In this document: positions 7,833 to 14,843 of the stretch, one piece after another
How the letters are laid out: every line of letters begins with the position of its first letter
How positions within the stretch are numbered: position 1 is the stretch's first letter
Source: Streptomyces sp. NBC_00091
GTDB taxonomy: Bacteria > Actinomycetota > Actinomycetes > Streptomycetales > Streptomycetaceae
Assembly (NCBI RefSeq): GCF_026343185.1
Contig: NZ_JAPEMA010000002.1
Location: 372,001 to 436,000, forward strand
Direction of reading: 5' to 3'
DNA length: 64,000 nucleotides
Notes under the pieces: model-generated
What the model saw: only the letters and a program-made list of their open reading frames with translations
What the model was told of the DNA's origin: nothing
Database searches by the model: none
Made by a program: the position numbers and the translations under genes

Positions 7833-8432
7833 TCACCACCAGTACGCCGGGTAGCGGCCGGTGCCCGCGCCCGCACGGGCGGCCGCCCAGCCGACCAGGA
7901 CCAGGAGGGTGGTGGCGAGGGCGAGGAGGCCGAGGAAGGGGAGGACGGGGGGCCGGGAGAGGACGACGATCACGGCGGTGGCCGCGGCGGGAGAGTGGGG
8001 GGTGCGGGTGAGGGCCATCGCCCCGACCGCCAGTCCGCCCGCGACGGCGGCCGTCCAGAGGGAGTTCCCGCCGACCGCGAGCGCGGCGAAGCCGACGGCC
8101 GCGGCCACCAGCTGCCCGCCGATGACATTGCGCGGCTGGGCCAGCGGGAGGGCCGGCGCGGCCACGACCAGCGCGGCGCTCGCGGCCAGCGGCGGGATCA
8201 GCAGGGGGCGGTGCAGGAGGTCTCCGACGGCGACGAGCAGCAGGAGTGCGGTCACGCCCGCGCCGGTGGCGAGGGCCACCGCCTTGGCCGGCGGGCGTGG
8301 CGGGGCCTGGCCCGACAGGCGCGCGAACCGGCTCCGGCGGCGGGTCTGCGGGGCCGGAACGGGGGCGGGGGCCGGGGCCGGGGCGGGGGCCGGCGCCGTG
8401 GTGGGCAGGGTCGTCGTGGGGGGCGTGGGCAT
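7833..8432 (-). CDS. HPP-family membrane protein
   Basis: A 199-residue protein with a Pro/Ala-rich repetitive N-terminal tail (about residues 10-28, alternating P and A), a basic juxtamembrane segment, and four or five hydrophobic helices. PLAQPRNVIGG and TRTPHSPAAATA are the conserved motifs of the HPP family, some members of which are nitrite transporters in plastids and cyanobacteria. Its start lies 89 bases from the divergent CGNR-regulator gene. The role here is unknown. Confidence 0.8.
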   Translation of the reverse strand: MPTPPTTTLPTTAPAPAPAPAPAPVPAPQTRRRSRFARLSGQAPPRPPAKAVALATGAGVTALLLLVAVGDLLHRPLLIPPLAASAALVVAAPALPLAQPRNVIGGQLVAAAVGFAALAVGGNSLWTAAVAGGLAVGAMALTRTPHSPAAATAVIVVLSRPPVLPFLGLLALATTLLVLVGWAAARAGAGTGRYPAYWW

Positions 8433-8453
8433 GGTTTTCCTCTGCGCGAAGAG

Positions 8454-8500
8454 CTAATGTCGAAGGAGGCGCTTTCCCATTAGTGCTGATTTCCATTAGT
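8454..8500. promoter_or_regulatory. Three CTAATG/CATTAG boxes between divergent genes
   Basis: CTAATG at 8454-8459 and CATTAG at 8478-8483 and 8494-8499 occur in the short gap between the HPP gene and the CGNR regulator; the last two are in direct repeat 16 bases apart. They are the only AT-rich patch here and could be the regulator's operator. Confidence 0.45.
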
Positions 8501-8521
8501 AACACGCCGGGAGGCGAGGAC

Positions 8522-9145
8522 ATGTCCGAGAGCGCGGAACGCTCGCCGGTGGACGAGATGCCGCTGGTCGGGGAGTCGCTCGCCCTCGACCTCGTGAACA
8601 CCACCTTCATCGACGGCGGCCTGCGGGGCGTCCTGGTCGACGCCCTGGCCACCCCCGCCGACCTGGACCGCTGGTGCGCCCGGCGGCTGGAGGACTTCAG
8701 CCCGCCGCTGCGGTCCCGGCTGACCGAGCCCGCCACCCGCGCCCACTTCGAGCGCTTCCTCGAGCTGCGCCACGCCCTGCGCGAGGTGGCCGCCGCGCAC
8801 GTGGCCGGCCGGGCCCCGGAGCCGGCCGACGTGCGCACGGTGAACCTCGCCTCCCGGCTCGCCGCCCGCTGGGAGGAGCTGGCCGCGGCCCCGGAGCCGC
8901 TGGGGGCCGTGACCCGCTGGGCGGAGCCCGATCCGCGGCTGGCCGCGCTGGGGGAGGTGGCGGCCGCCGGGGTGCGGCTCTTCGGCGGCGCCCCGGGGCG
9001 GCCGGTCAACGCCTGCCCGGCGCCGGGCTGCATCCTCTACTTCGTCAAGACCCACGCCCGCCGTGAGTGGTGCACGGCCACCTGCGGCAACCGGGTCCGC
9101 GTGGCGCGCCACAGCCGCCGGCACCGGGAACCGGCCGCCGGCTAG
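8522..9145 (+). CDS. ABATE/CGNR zinc-finger regulator
   Basis: A 207-residue protein. The N-terminal 150 residues are the ABATE-type sensing domain (ESLALDLVNTTF at its start). The C-terminus is a CGNR zinc finger: the pairs NACPAPGC and WCTATCGNR supply four Cys, followed by a basic tail (RHSRRHRE). Such proteins are predicted transcription factors that bind stress-related ligands. GGAGGCGAGG precedes the ATG. It is divergent from the HPP membrane gene, which it may control through the CATTAG boxes. Confidence 0.85.
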   Translation: MSESAERSPVDEMPLVGESLALDLVNTTFIDGGLRGVLVDALATPADLDRWCARRLEDFSPPLRSRLTEPATRAHFERFLELRHALREVAAAHVAGRAPEPADVRTVNLASRLAARWEELAAAPEPLGAVTRWAEPDPRLAALGEVAAAGVRLFGGAPGRPVNACPAPGCILYFVKTHARREWCTATCGNRVRVARHSRRHREPAAG

Positions 9146-9210
9146 GTGGTGTCCGGGGGTTCGTCCTTTCGGTCGATCCCCCGGGGGCGGATCCTTTGGC
9201 ATTCTCTTTA

Positions 9211-9240
9211 CTAACGCGTCACTGCCGACGCGTACGTTAG
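9211..9240. promoter_or_regulatory. Imperfect inverted repeat upstream of lysR
   Basis: CTAACGCGTC at 9211-9220 is partly mirrored by GACGCG and CGTTAG at 9227-9240. It lies between the CGNR gene and the LysR regulator, in an AT-richer patch that also reads TTTACTAAC. It may be an operator, and it resembles the CTAATG boxes near 8454. Confidence 0.4.
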
Positions 9241-9383
9241 GTGCAGGGGCCCGGCAGCCAGCCGCCCTCGCCCGTCATCCTCCGGCGACATCCGCGCCTC
9301 ACGCCCGGCCTGCCCAGCCCCACCCGGCCACCGCGTCGAGCGCCGCCTCCGAGTCCCGGCCTCCAGGAAGATTCGGCACCGCC

Positions 9384-10292
9384 ATGCCCGTGGATCTCAC
9401 ACAACTGCGCACCCTCCGGGAAGTCGTCCGCAGCGGCAGCCTCACCAAAGCCGCACGCAATCTCGGATATTCCCAGTCCAGCGTCACCTCCCATGTCCGC
9501 CACCTGGAATCCAGGACCGGCACGCCCCTTCTCCAACGCCTTCCGCACGGTGTGCGGCTCACGGCCGCCGGAGAAACCTTCATGGAATACGTGAACCGCA
9601 TGTTCGACCTCGTCGAGGAGACGAATGCCGCCTTCGACCCCCAGGGAATGCCCAGCGGCCGCGTGGTCGTCGGGACGGGGCCGCTGCTCATCGACCGGCG
9701 GATCGGGGCGCTGCTGCGCGAGTGCCGCTACCGCTACCCGCAGGTGTGCCTCTCCCCGCAAATCGTCGGCCCTTCCAGGATGGAGGCCGCCGTCCTCGAC
9801 GGCGACATCCACCTGGGGCTGACGGTCGGCCCCGCCCCCGACACGGACCTCGCGCCCCCGCCCGCCGGCCTGACCTCCCAGTCGCTGGCGCCGGTCGAGC
9901 TGGTGCCCGTCGGCGGGCCGGCCTTCAACGACCCGCAGAGCCGTACGGCCGCGCTGCGTACGGCCCCGGTCCTGGTCGTCGACCCGGAATGCCCCTCCCA
10001 GGCGATCCTGCCGACGGCCCTGCGGGAGCGCTACGGCGCCGATCCCCAGGTGATCGAGACCGGCTCGGCCAGCGGGGCCCGCGCACTCGCCGAGAGCGGC
10101 TGCGGCATCGCGATGCTGCCGCAGTCCTCGGTCCGGCCGGACAGCTCCCTGGCGGTACTGCCCGACCTGCCCCGGGCACGCCTGGACGTCCGGGCCGTGT
10201 GGCCGGAGCAGTCCTGGATGCCGCCGGCCGTGGCGGCCGTACTGGAGCTGGCCCGCAGGGTCGGCGACGAGAAGCTCGCGACCGCCGCCTGA
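9384..10292 (+). CDS. LysR-family transcriptional regulator
   Basis: A 302-residue LysR regulator. Residues 1-65 are the winged helix (LREVVRSGSLTKAARNLGYSQSSVTSHV), and residues about 92-295 are the periplasmic-binding-like effector domain. The ATG at 9384 matches the usual N-terminus (MPVDLTQLRTL). The ribosome site is weak (AGGAAG, 13 bases upstream). It lies immediately upstream of, and in the same direction as, the cupin/glutamate-mutase genes. It is the natural candidate for their pathway-specific activator, sensing a pathway intermediate or amino acid (inference). Confidence 0.85.
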   Translation: MPVDLTQLRTLREVVRSGSLTKAARNLGYSQSSVTSHVRHLESRTGTPLLQRLPHGVRLTAAGETFMEYVNRMFDLVEETNAAFDPQGMPSGRVVVGTGPLLIDRRIGALLRECRYRYPQVCLSPQIVGPSRMEAAVLDGDIHLGLTVGPAPDTDLAPPPAGLTSQSLAPVELVPVGGPAFNDPQSRTAALRTAPVLVVDPECPSQAILPTALRERYGADPQVIETGSASGARALAESGCGIAMLPQSSVRPDSSLAVLPDLPRARLDVRAVWPEQSWMPPAVAAVLELARRVGDEKLATAA

Positions 10293-10356
10293 CGGACGCG
10301 CCGCGGGGCTCGGGGCTCGCCATCGGTTTCCCCGATGCCCTCCCATCTGCTTTTCA

Positions 10357-10378
10357 GCGGATCCGGCGAGGGATCCGC
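10357..10378 (+). terminator. Hairpin behind lysR
   Basis: GCGGATCC (10357-10364) and GGATCCGC (10371-10378) form a perfect 8-bp stem with a 6-base loop, 65 bases past the lysR stop and before the cupin promoter region. It probably separates the two transcripts. Confidence 0.5.
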
Positions 10379-10410
10379 CCACTAGATTGTTCATGTGGCC
10401 GAAAACGCCA

Positions 10411-10436
10411 CGGAAATTCCCGGAAATTCCCGGAAA
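10411..10436. repeat. Tandem CGGAAATTCC decamers upstream of cupin gene
   Basis: The decamer CGGAAATTCC occurs twice back to back (10411-10430), followed by a partial third copy CGGAAA. Each junction makes TTCCCGGAA, a palindrome-like unit. The array lies 30-60 bases before the cupin start. It is likely an operator for the gene set, possibly for the adjacent LysR protein, although it is not a classical T-N11-A box. Confidence 0.55.
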
Positions 10437-10467
10437 ACACTCTCCGCTTTCTCTGAAGGGCACCGCC

Positions 10468-10875
10468 ATGTCTGAAATCGAATACATCGCCAACGCATTC
10501 CGCAGCGGATTCGACATGCAGGACCTCAGCTGGGTCCCGTGGTCCGAGCCGGGCCGCGTGGGCGTGGAACACCACGTGCTCTGGGCTCCCGACCCGGGCC
10601 GGGGCGAGGACTCCGTCGGTCTCCTCCTGCGCTTCCCGCCCGGTGCGCACGGCGACTTCCACGAGCACCTGGGCCACGAGCTGATGCTCGTGCTCGACGG
10701 CCGCCTCGACCACAGCGACGGCACCTCCTACGACAAGGGCGACCTCGTCGTCGAGGGCCCCGGTACCCGGCACCAGATGTCCAGCGCCACCGGCTGCACG
10801 GTCCTGGCCGTCCGCACCCGCCCGGCCGCGCCCCGTACCCCGCACGAGGCCGAGATCGTCCGCACCCGGTCCTGA
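10468..10875 (+). CDS. Cupin protein (ChrR-like fold)
   Basis: A 135-residue single cupin. Motif 1 gives His65, His67 and Glu71 (FHEHLGHELMLVLDG); motif 2 gives His102 (GDLVVEGPGTRH). These are the usual metal ligands, so it should bind Fe, Mn, Zn or Ni. The opening (LSWVPWSEPGRVGVEHHVLW) resembles ChrR-type cupins. The ATG at 10468 was preferred to the upstream in-frame start because the array at 10411 lies between them. It is first in a co-directional set with the glutamate mutase genes and could be an oxygenase, an isomerase or a sensor for the pathway. The reaction is unknown. Confidence 0.8.
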   Translation: MSEIEYIANAFRSGFDMQDLSWVPWSEPGRVGVEHHVLWAPDPGRGEDSVGLLLRFPPGAHGDFHEHLGHELMLVLDGRLDHSDGTSYDKGDLVVEGPGTRHQMSSATGCTVLAVRTRPAAPRTPHEAEIVRTRS

Positions 10876-10908
10876 ACTCCCGCCGACCCGACAGATCGCG
10901 AGAAGAAC

Positions 10909-11436
10909 ATGTCCCCGACCACCTCCACCCTCCCCTCCCCCTGCCCCTCCTCCCCGGTTCCCGTCCGTGACCGCCGCAGGATCCTCGTCTCCAGCGTCTC
11001 CTCGGACGCGCACACCTGGAACCTGGTCTTCCTCCAGCTGCTGCTGGAGGAAATGGGCCACGAGGTGTTCAACGCGGGCGCCTGCGTCCCCGACGAGCTG
11101 GTCCTCTCCGAGTGCCGGCGGCTGCGCCCCGACGCGCTGGTCATCAGCACCGTCAACGGCCATGGCGCGCTCGACGGCCACCGCCTGATCACCCGGCTGC
11201 GGCAGGAGCCCGACCTGCGGGAGCTCCAGGTCGTGATCGGCGGGAAGCTCGGCGTGCGCGGAGCCGAAGCGGGCACCCACGCACCCGCGTTGATGGCGGC
11301 GGGCTTCGACGCCGTCTTCGAGGACGCGGCCGGCACCGAGGAGTTCCGGCGCTACCTCGGCGAGGCGCCCGTACGCCGGCAGGCCGCGGCCCCGCCCCCG
11401 GCCCGCCGCACCCCGGCCCTGGCGGGTGCCCGGTGA
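10909..11436 (+). CDS. Glutamate mutase small (B12-binding) subunit-like
   Basis: A 175-residue protein with a cobalamin-binding Rossmann-like domain at about residues 24-145. The base-off signature, DxHxxG in glutamate mutase, reads Asp33-Ala-His35-Thr-Trp-Asn38, keeping the Co-ligating His but with Asn for the Gly. The following S-x-L and GG motifs appear as STVNGHG (80-86) and IGGKLG (110-115). The C-terminal 35 residues are Pro/Ala-rich and extra. Its stop overlaps the next gene's GTG start as GTGA, coupling it to the large subunit. Together they should form an adenosylcobalamin-dependent mutase that turns L-glutamate into 3-methylaspartate. Confidence 0.85.
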   Translation: MSPTTSTLPSPCPSSPVPVRDRRRILVSSVSSDAHTWNLVFLQLLLEEMGHEVFNAGACVPDELVLSECRRLRPDALVISTVNGHGALDGHRLITRLRQEPDLRELQVVIGGKLGVRGAEAGTHAPALMAAGFDAVFEDAAGTEEFRRYLGEAPVRRQAAAPPPARRTPALAGAR

Positions 11437-12746
11437 ACGCCCCCGCCGTGCGGCTGTCGCCCTTCGCCGAGGCCGTCAACGCCGCCCGCGCGGAAGGCCG
11501 GCTGGTGGTGCAGCCCCGTATGGGCTTCCCCACCACCGCCCGGATGCGCGAGGGCCTCCTCGCGGTGCGCGGCGCGCGGGCCCGTACGGTCGGCACCGTC
11601 ACCCTCGACAGCTACACCCGGGTCGGCGACCACGCGTCCGCCCGCAAGGCCCTCGACGCCGGCGCCGATCTCAACGGCTTCCCCATCGTCGCCCACGGTG
11701 CGGCCGTCACCCGGGAGATGCTCGCCCCGGTCCTCGGGGACACTCCGGCCGGCCACCCCTTCGCCGTCCAGGTACGGCACGGCTCCGCCAACCCCTTCGG
11801 CATCGTCGAGACCCTGCTGGACGCGGGGCTGGACGCCACCGAGGGCGGGCCCGTCTCGTACTGCCTCCCCTACAGCCGCACCCCGCTCGCGGAGTCGGTC
11901 GACGCGTGGGCCCGCAGCTGCGAGCTGCTGGCCGAACGCTCCCACGGCTCGGCCCACATGGAGAGCTTCGGCGGCTGTCTGCTCGGCCAGCTGTGCCCGC
12001 CCGGGCTGCTGGTGGCCATGGCGGTCCTCGAAGGGATCTTCTTCCGCCGGCACGGGCTGCGCAGCATCTCGCTGAGCTACGCCCAGCAGACCCACCCCGA
12101 CCAGGACGCCGAGGCGCTCGCCGCCCTGCGGCTGCTGGCGGGCGAGTACCTCGGGGACACCGACTGGCACGTCGTGCTGTACACGTACATGGGCGTCTTC
12201 CCGCGCACCACCCCCGGTGCGCTGGCCCTGCTCCGGTCGAGCGCCGTGCTGGCCGCCCGGACGGGCACCGAGCGGCTGATCGTCAAGACGCCGGCGGAGG
12301 CCCACCGCATCCCGACCGTCGAGGACAACATCCAGGCCCTGGGGGAGGCCGCCGCTCAGGCGGCGAGCGCCCGCGCCACCGCCCACGCCCCCGTGGCACA
12401 GGGCGAGTTCGGCGTCCTCGCCGAGGCGCGCGCCCTGGTGGAGTCGGTCCTGGAGCTGGGCTCCGACATCGGCGCCGCGCTCGTCGAGGCCTTCCGCCGC
12501 GGGTATCTGGACGTCCCGTACTGCCTGCACGCCGACAACTCGGGCCGCAGCCGCAGCTGGATCGACGCGCGCGGCAGCCTCCAGTGGCGCAGCGCGGGCG
12601 CGATGCCGGTACGCGCGAGCGCCGGGCGGGCCGCGGGTCCGCTGCGCGCCGACGATCTGATCGGCATGCTCTCGCACGTCCAGCAGGGCTTCGACCGGGC
12701 CGCCGTCGAGCCCGCCGGCGGGCGGCGCGCCGCGCTGGCCGCCTGA
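11433..12746 (+). CDS. Glutamate mutase large (epsilon-like) subunit
   Basis: A 437-residue TIM-barrel subunit. It keeps the residues that hold glutamate in the clostridial enzyme: three arginines (QPR with Arg29, SYTR with Arg63, VRHG with Arg115) and EGGPVSYCLPYSR with Glu137, Tyr143 and Tyr147. The C-terminal PVRASAGR and DLIGMLSHVQQG regions fit less well, and the N-terminus is shorter than in Clostridium. Retention of the whole substrate site argues for true glutamate/3-methylaspartate chemistry. Glutamate mutases in actinomycetes occur in pathways such as nikkomycin and vicenistatin. It is coupled to the B12 subunit by a 4-base overlap and is followed by the FAD enzyme. Confidence 0.9.
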   Translation: MNAPAVRLSPFAEAVNAARAEGRLVVQPRMGFPTTARMREGLLAVRGARARTVGTVTLDSYTRVGDHASARKALDAGADLNGFPIVAHGAAVTREMLAPVLGDTPAGHPFAVQVRHGSANPFGIVETLLDAGLDATEGGPVSYCLPYSRTPLAESVDAWARSCELLAERSHGSAHMESFGGCLLGQLCPPGLLVAMAVLEGIFFRRHGLRSISLSYAQQTHPDQDAEALAALRLLAGEYLGDTDWHVVLYTYMGVFPRTTPGALALLRSSAVLAARTGTERLIVKTPAEAHRIPTVEDNIQALGEAAAQAASARATAHAPVAQGEFGVLAEARALVESVLELGSDIGAALVEAFRRGYLDVPYCLHADNSGRSRSWIDARGSLQWRSAGAMPVRASAGRAAGPLRADDLIGMLSHVQQGFDRAAVEPAGGRRAALAA

Positions 12747-12809
12747 TCGCGGCCCCTTCCCTCATCTCTTCCGATCTCCCGATCCCCCGAGCTCCCGAAG
12801 GACCTCTCC

Positions 12810-14825
12810 ATGCCTGTCACCTCCACCCCCGACCGCACCTGCTCCCCCGCCCACTCCCGTCCGCACACGGTCGCCGTCGTCGGTACGGGCCCGCGCGGCA
12901 TCGCCGTACTGGAGCGCCTCGCGGCCCGCCTGACCGACCGCGCCGAGCGGGCCGCCCGGCACGGGACGCGGCCGCGGCCCGTACGGATCTACGCGATCGA
13001 CGCCGTCGAGGTCGGGGCGGGCCGGATCTGGCGCACCGACCAGGACGACTGGTTCACCATGAACACCGTCGTCAGCCAGGTCACCATGTACTCCGGCCGT
13101 CCCGACGGCGGGCCCGCGCGCCCCGGTGCGGGCCCCTCCCTCGGCGAGTGGATCGCGGCCCGGGCCCTGCCGGGCGAGGAGGTCCTCGGGCCGGACGACT
13201 ACGCCCCGCGCGTCGTCTACGGCCATTACCTCCAGGACGTCTACCGGTCGGTCGCCGAGCACCTGCCGCCCTTCGCCGAACTCGTACCGGTGACCGCCCG
13301 CGTCACCTCCCTCGGCCCGGACCGGGAAGGCGGCCAGCTGCTGACCCTCGACGCGGCCCCGCACGTCCTGCGGGCCGACAGCGTGGTCCTCGCCACCGGC
13401 CACCCGCACAACGAACCCGACGCCTTCGAACGGGACATGCTCGGCTTCGCCGGCCGGCACTCCGGCGCCCGCTACCTGTGCGGGGACTCCGCCGCCGACA
13501 TGGAGCTCGGCGAGGAAGCCGTGCCGCCCGGCACCCCCGTCGGCATCCGGGGGCTGGGCCTGTCCTTCTACGACGTCATGCTGACCCTGACCGTCGGCCG
13601 GGGCGGCGCCTTCGAGCCCGGCGAGGACGGCCGGCTGCGCTACCTGCCCAGCGGCCGCGAGCCCCGGATCGTGGCGGGCTCGCGCAGCGGCCTGCCCATC
13701 CCGGCCCGGGGCCGCAACGAGAAGGCTCCCGACCACGCCCACCGGCCGCTCTTCCTCACCCCGGCGGCGCTGGCCGCGGCCCGCGCCCGGCGGGCCGCCG
13801 CGACGGGCGACGACCGGCTGGACTTCGACCGGGACGTGCTGCCGCTGCTGCTCCAGGAGGTGCACCAGGTCTACTGGACGGCCCAGGTACGGGCCCGCTC
13901 GGGCGCCGAGGCCGCCGAGCGGTTCGCGGACCGGCACGCCGCAGCGCTGCGGGAGGGCCGGGACCCGGGTCCCCTGCTCGCGCGGGCCGGGCTCGCCGGT
14001 GTGCCGCCGCTGGACCTGAAGGCGCTCGCCCGGCCCTTCGAGGGCGAGCGGTTCGCCGGGCCGGAGGAGTTCCGCGAGCGGCTGCTCCAGGTCATGGAGG
14101 CCGACCTGGAGCAGGCCGCCCTCGGCAACTCCAGCGGCCCGCTCAAGGCGGCCCTCGACGTCCTGCGGGACATCCGGGGCGTGCTGCGCCAGGCCGTCGA
14201 CCACGGCGGTCTGCTGCCCGAGTCGCACGCCGAGGACTTCCACGGCCGCTTCCTGCCGGTCAACTCCCTGCTCTCGGCGGGTCCGCCGGCGAGCCGGGTG
14301 CGGCAGCTCGAGGCGCTGGTCAGGCAGGGCATCGTGGAAATCGCCGGCCCGGCCACCGAGTTCGCCGCCGACGAGCGGCGCGGCCGCTTCGCCGTCTCCT
14401 CGCCGCACGTCCCCGGCTCGACCCGGTACGTCGACGTGCTGGTCGATGCCCGCATCCCCTCGCCCGCGCTGCACCGCGACACCTCGCCGCTCACCCGGCG
14501 GCTGCTCGCCGAGGGGATGGTCCGCGAGTACACGACGACCGGTCCGGACGGCAGCCGGTTCCCGACCGGCGGGCTCGACGTCACACCGGATTCCTTCCAC
14601 GTGGTGGACGCCGTCGGCGAACCGCTGCCGGGGGTGCTCGCGCTGGGCATTCCCACCGAGCACACCCGCTGGTTCACCCAGGTCGGCAGTGGCCGCCCCG
14701 GCGTGGACACGCTCTTCCACCGGGACGCCGACACCGTGGCCCGGGGCCTGCTGGAGCCGCCCCGAGCCGTCCCCGCAACCACGGCCGCGCCCGCCGCCGT
14801 GCCCGCTGCCGCCGCCACCCGCTGA
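12810..14825 (+). CDS. Large FAD/NAD(P)-binding oxidoreductase
   Basis: A 671-residue protein. A dinucleotide-binding motif lies at about residues 21-32 (VAVVGTGPRGIAVLER), a second conserved piece WFTMNTVVSQVTMYS near residue 90, and the ATG-like motif VVLATGHPHN near residue 195. This matches the FAD-NAD(P)-binding family (Pfam NAD_binding_9 type) related to lysine/ornithine N-monooxygenases. As I recall, amino-acid N-oxygenases such as CreE and FzmM, which turn aspartate into nitrosuccinate, are large flavoproteins of this general kind. That makes 3-methylaspartate N-oxidation an attractive but unproven role. It lies 63 bases after the mutase and 18 before the ligase. No nitrosuccinate lyase is nearby. 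Confidence 0.75.
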   Translation: MPVTSTPDRTCSPAHSRPHTVAVVGTGPRGIAVLERLAARLTDRAERAARHGTRPRPVRIYAIDAVEVGAGRIWRTDQDDWFTMNTVVSQVTMYSGRPDGGPARPGAGPSLGEWIAARALPGEEVLGPDDYAPRVVYGHYLQDVYRSVAEHLPPFAELVPVTARVTSLGPDREGGQLLTLDAAPHVLRADSVVLATGHPHNEPDAFERDMLGFAGRHSGARYLCGDSAADMELGEEAVPPGTPVGIRGLGLSFYDVMLTLTVGRGGAFEPGEDGRLRYLPSGREPRIVAGSRSGLPIPARGRNEKAPDHAHRPLFLTPAALAAARARRAAATGDDRLDFDRDVLPLLLQEVHQVYWTAQVRARSGAEAAERFADRHAAALREGRDPGPLLARAGLAGVPPLDLKALARPFEGERFAGPEEFRERLLQVMEADLEQAALGNSSGPLKAALDVLRDIRGVLRQAVDHGGLLPESHAEDFHGRFLPVNSLLSAGPPASRVRQLEALVRQGIVEIAGPATEFAADERRGRFAVSSPHVPGSTRYVDVLVDARIPSPALHRDTSPLTRRLLAEGMVREYTTTGPDGSRFPTGGLDVTPDSFHVVDAVGEPLPGVLALGIPTEHTRWFTQVGSGRPGVDTLFHRDADTVARGLLEPPRAVPATTAAPAAVPAAAATR

Positions 14826-14843
14826 GGACCACGGACCACCCCC

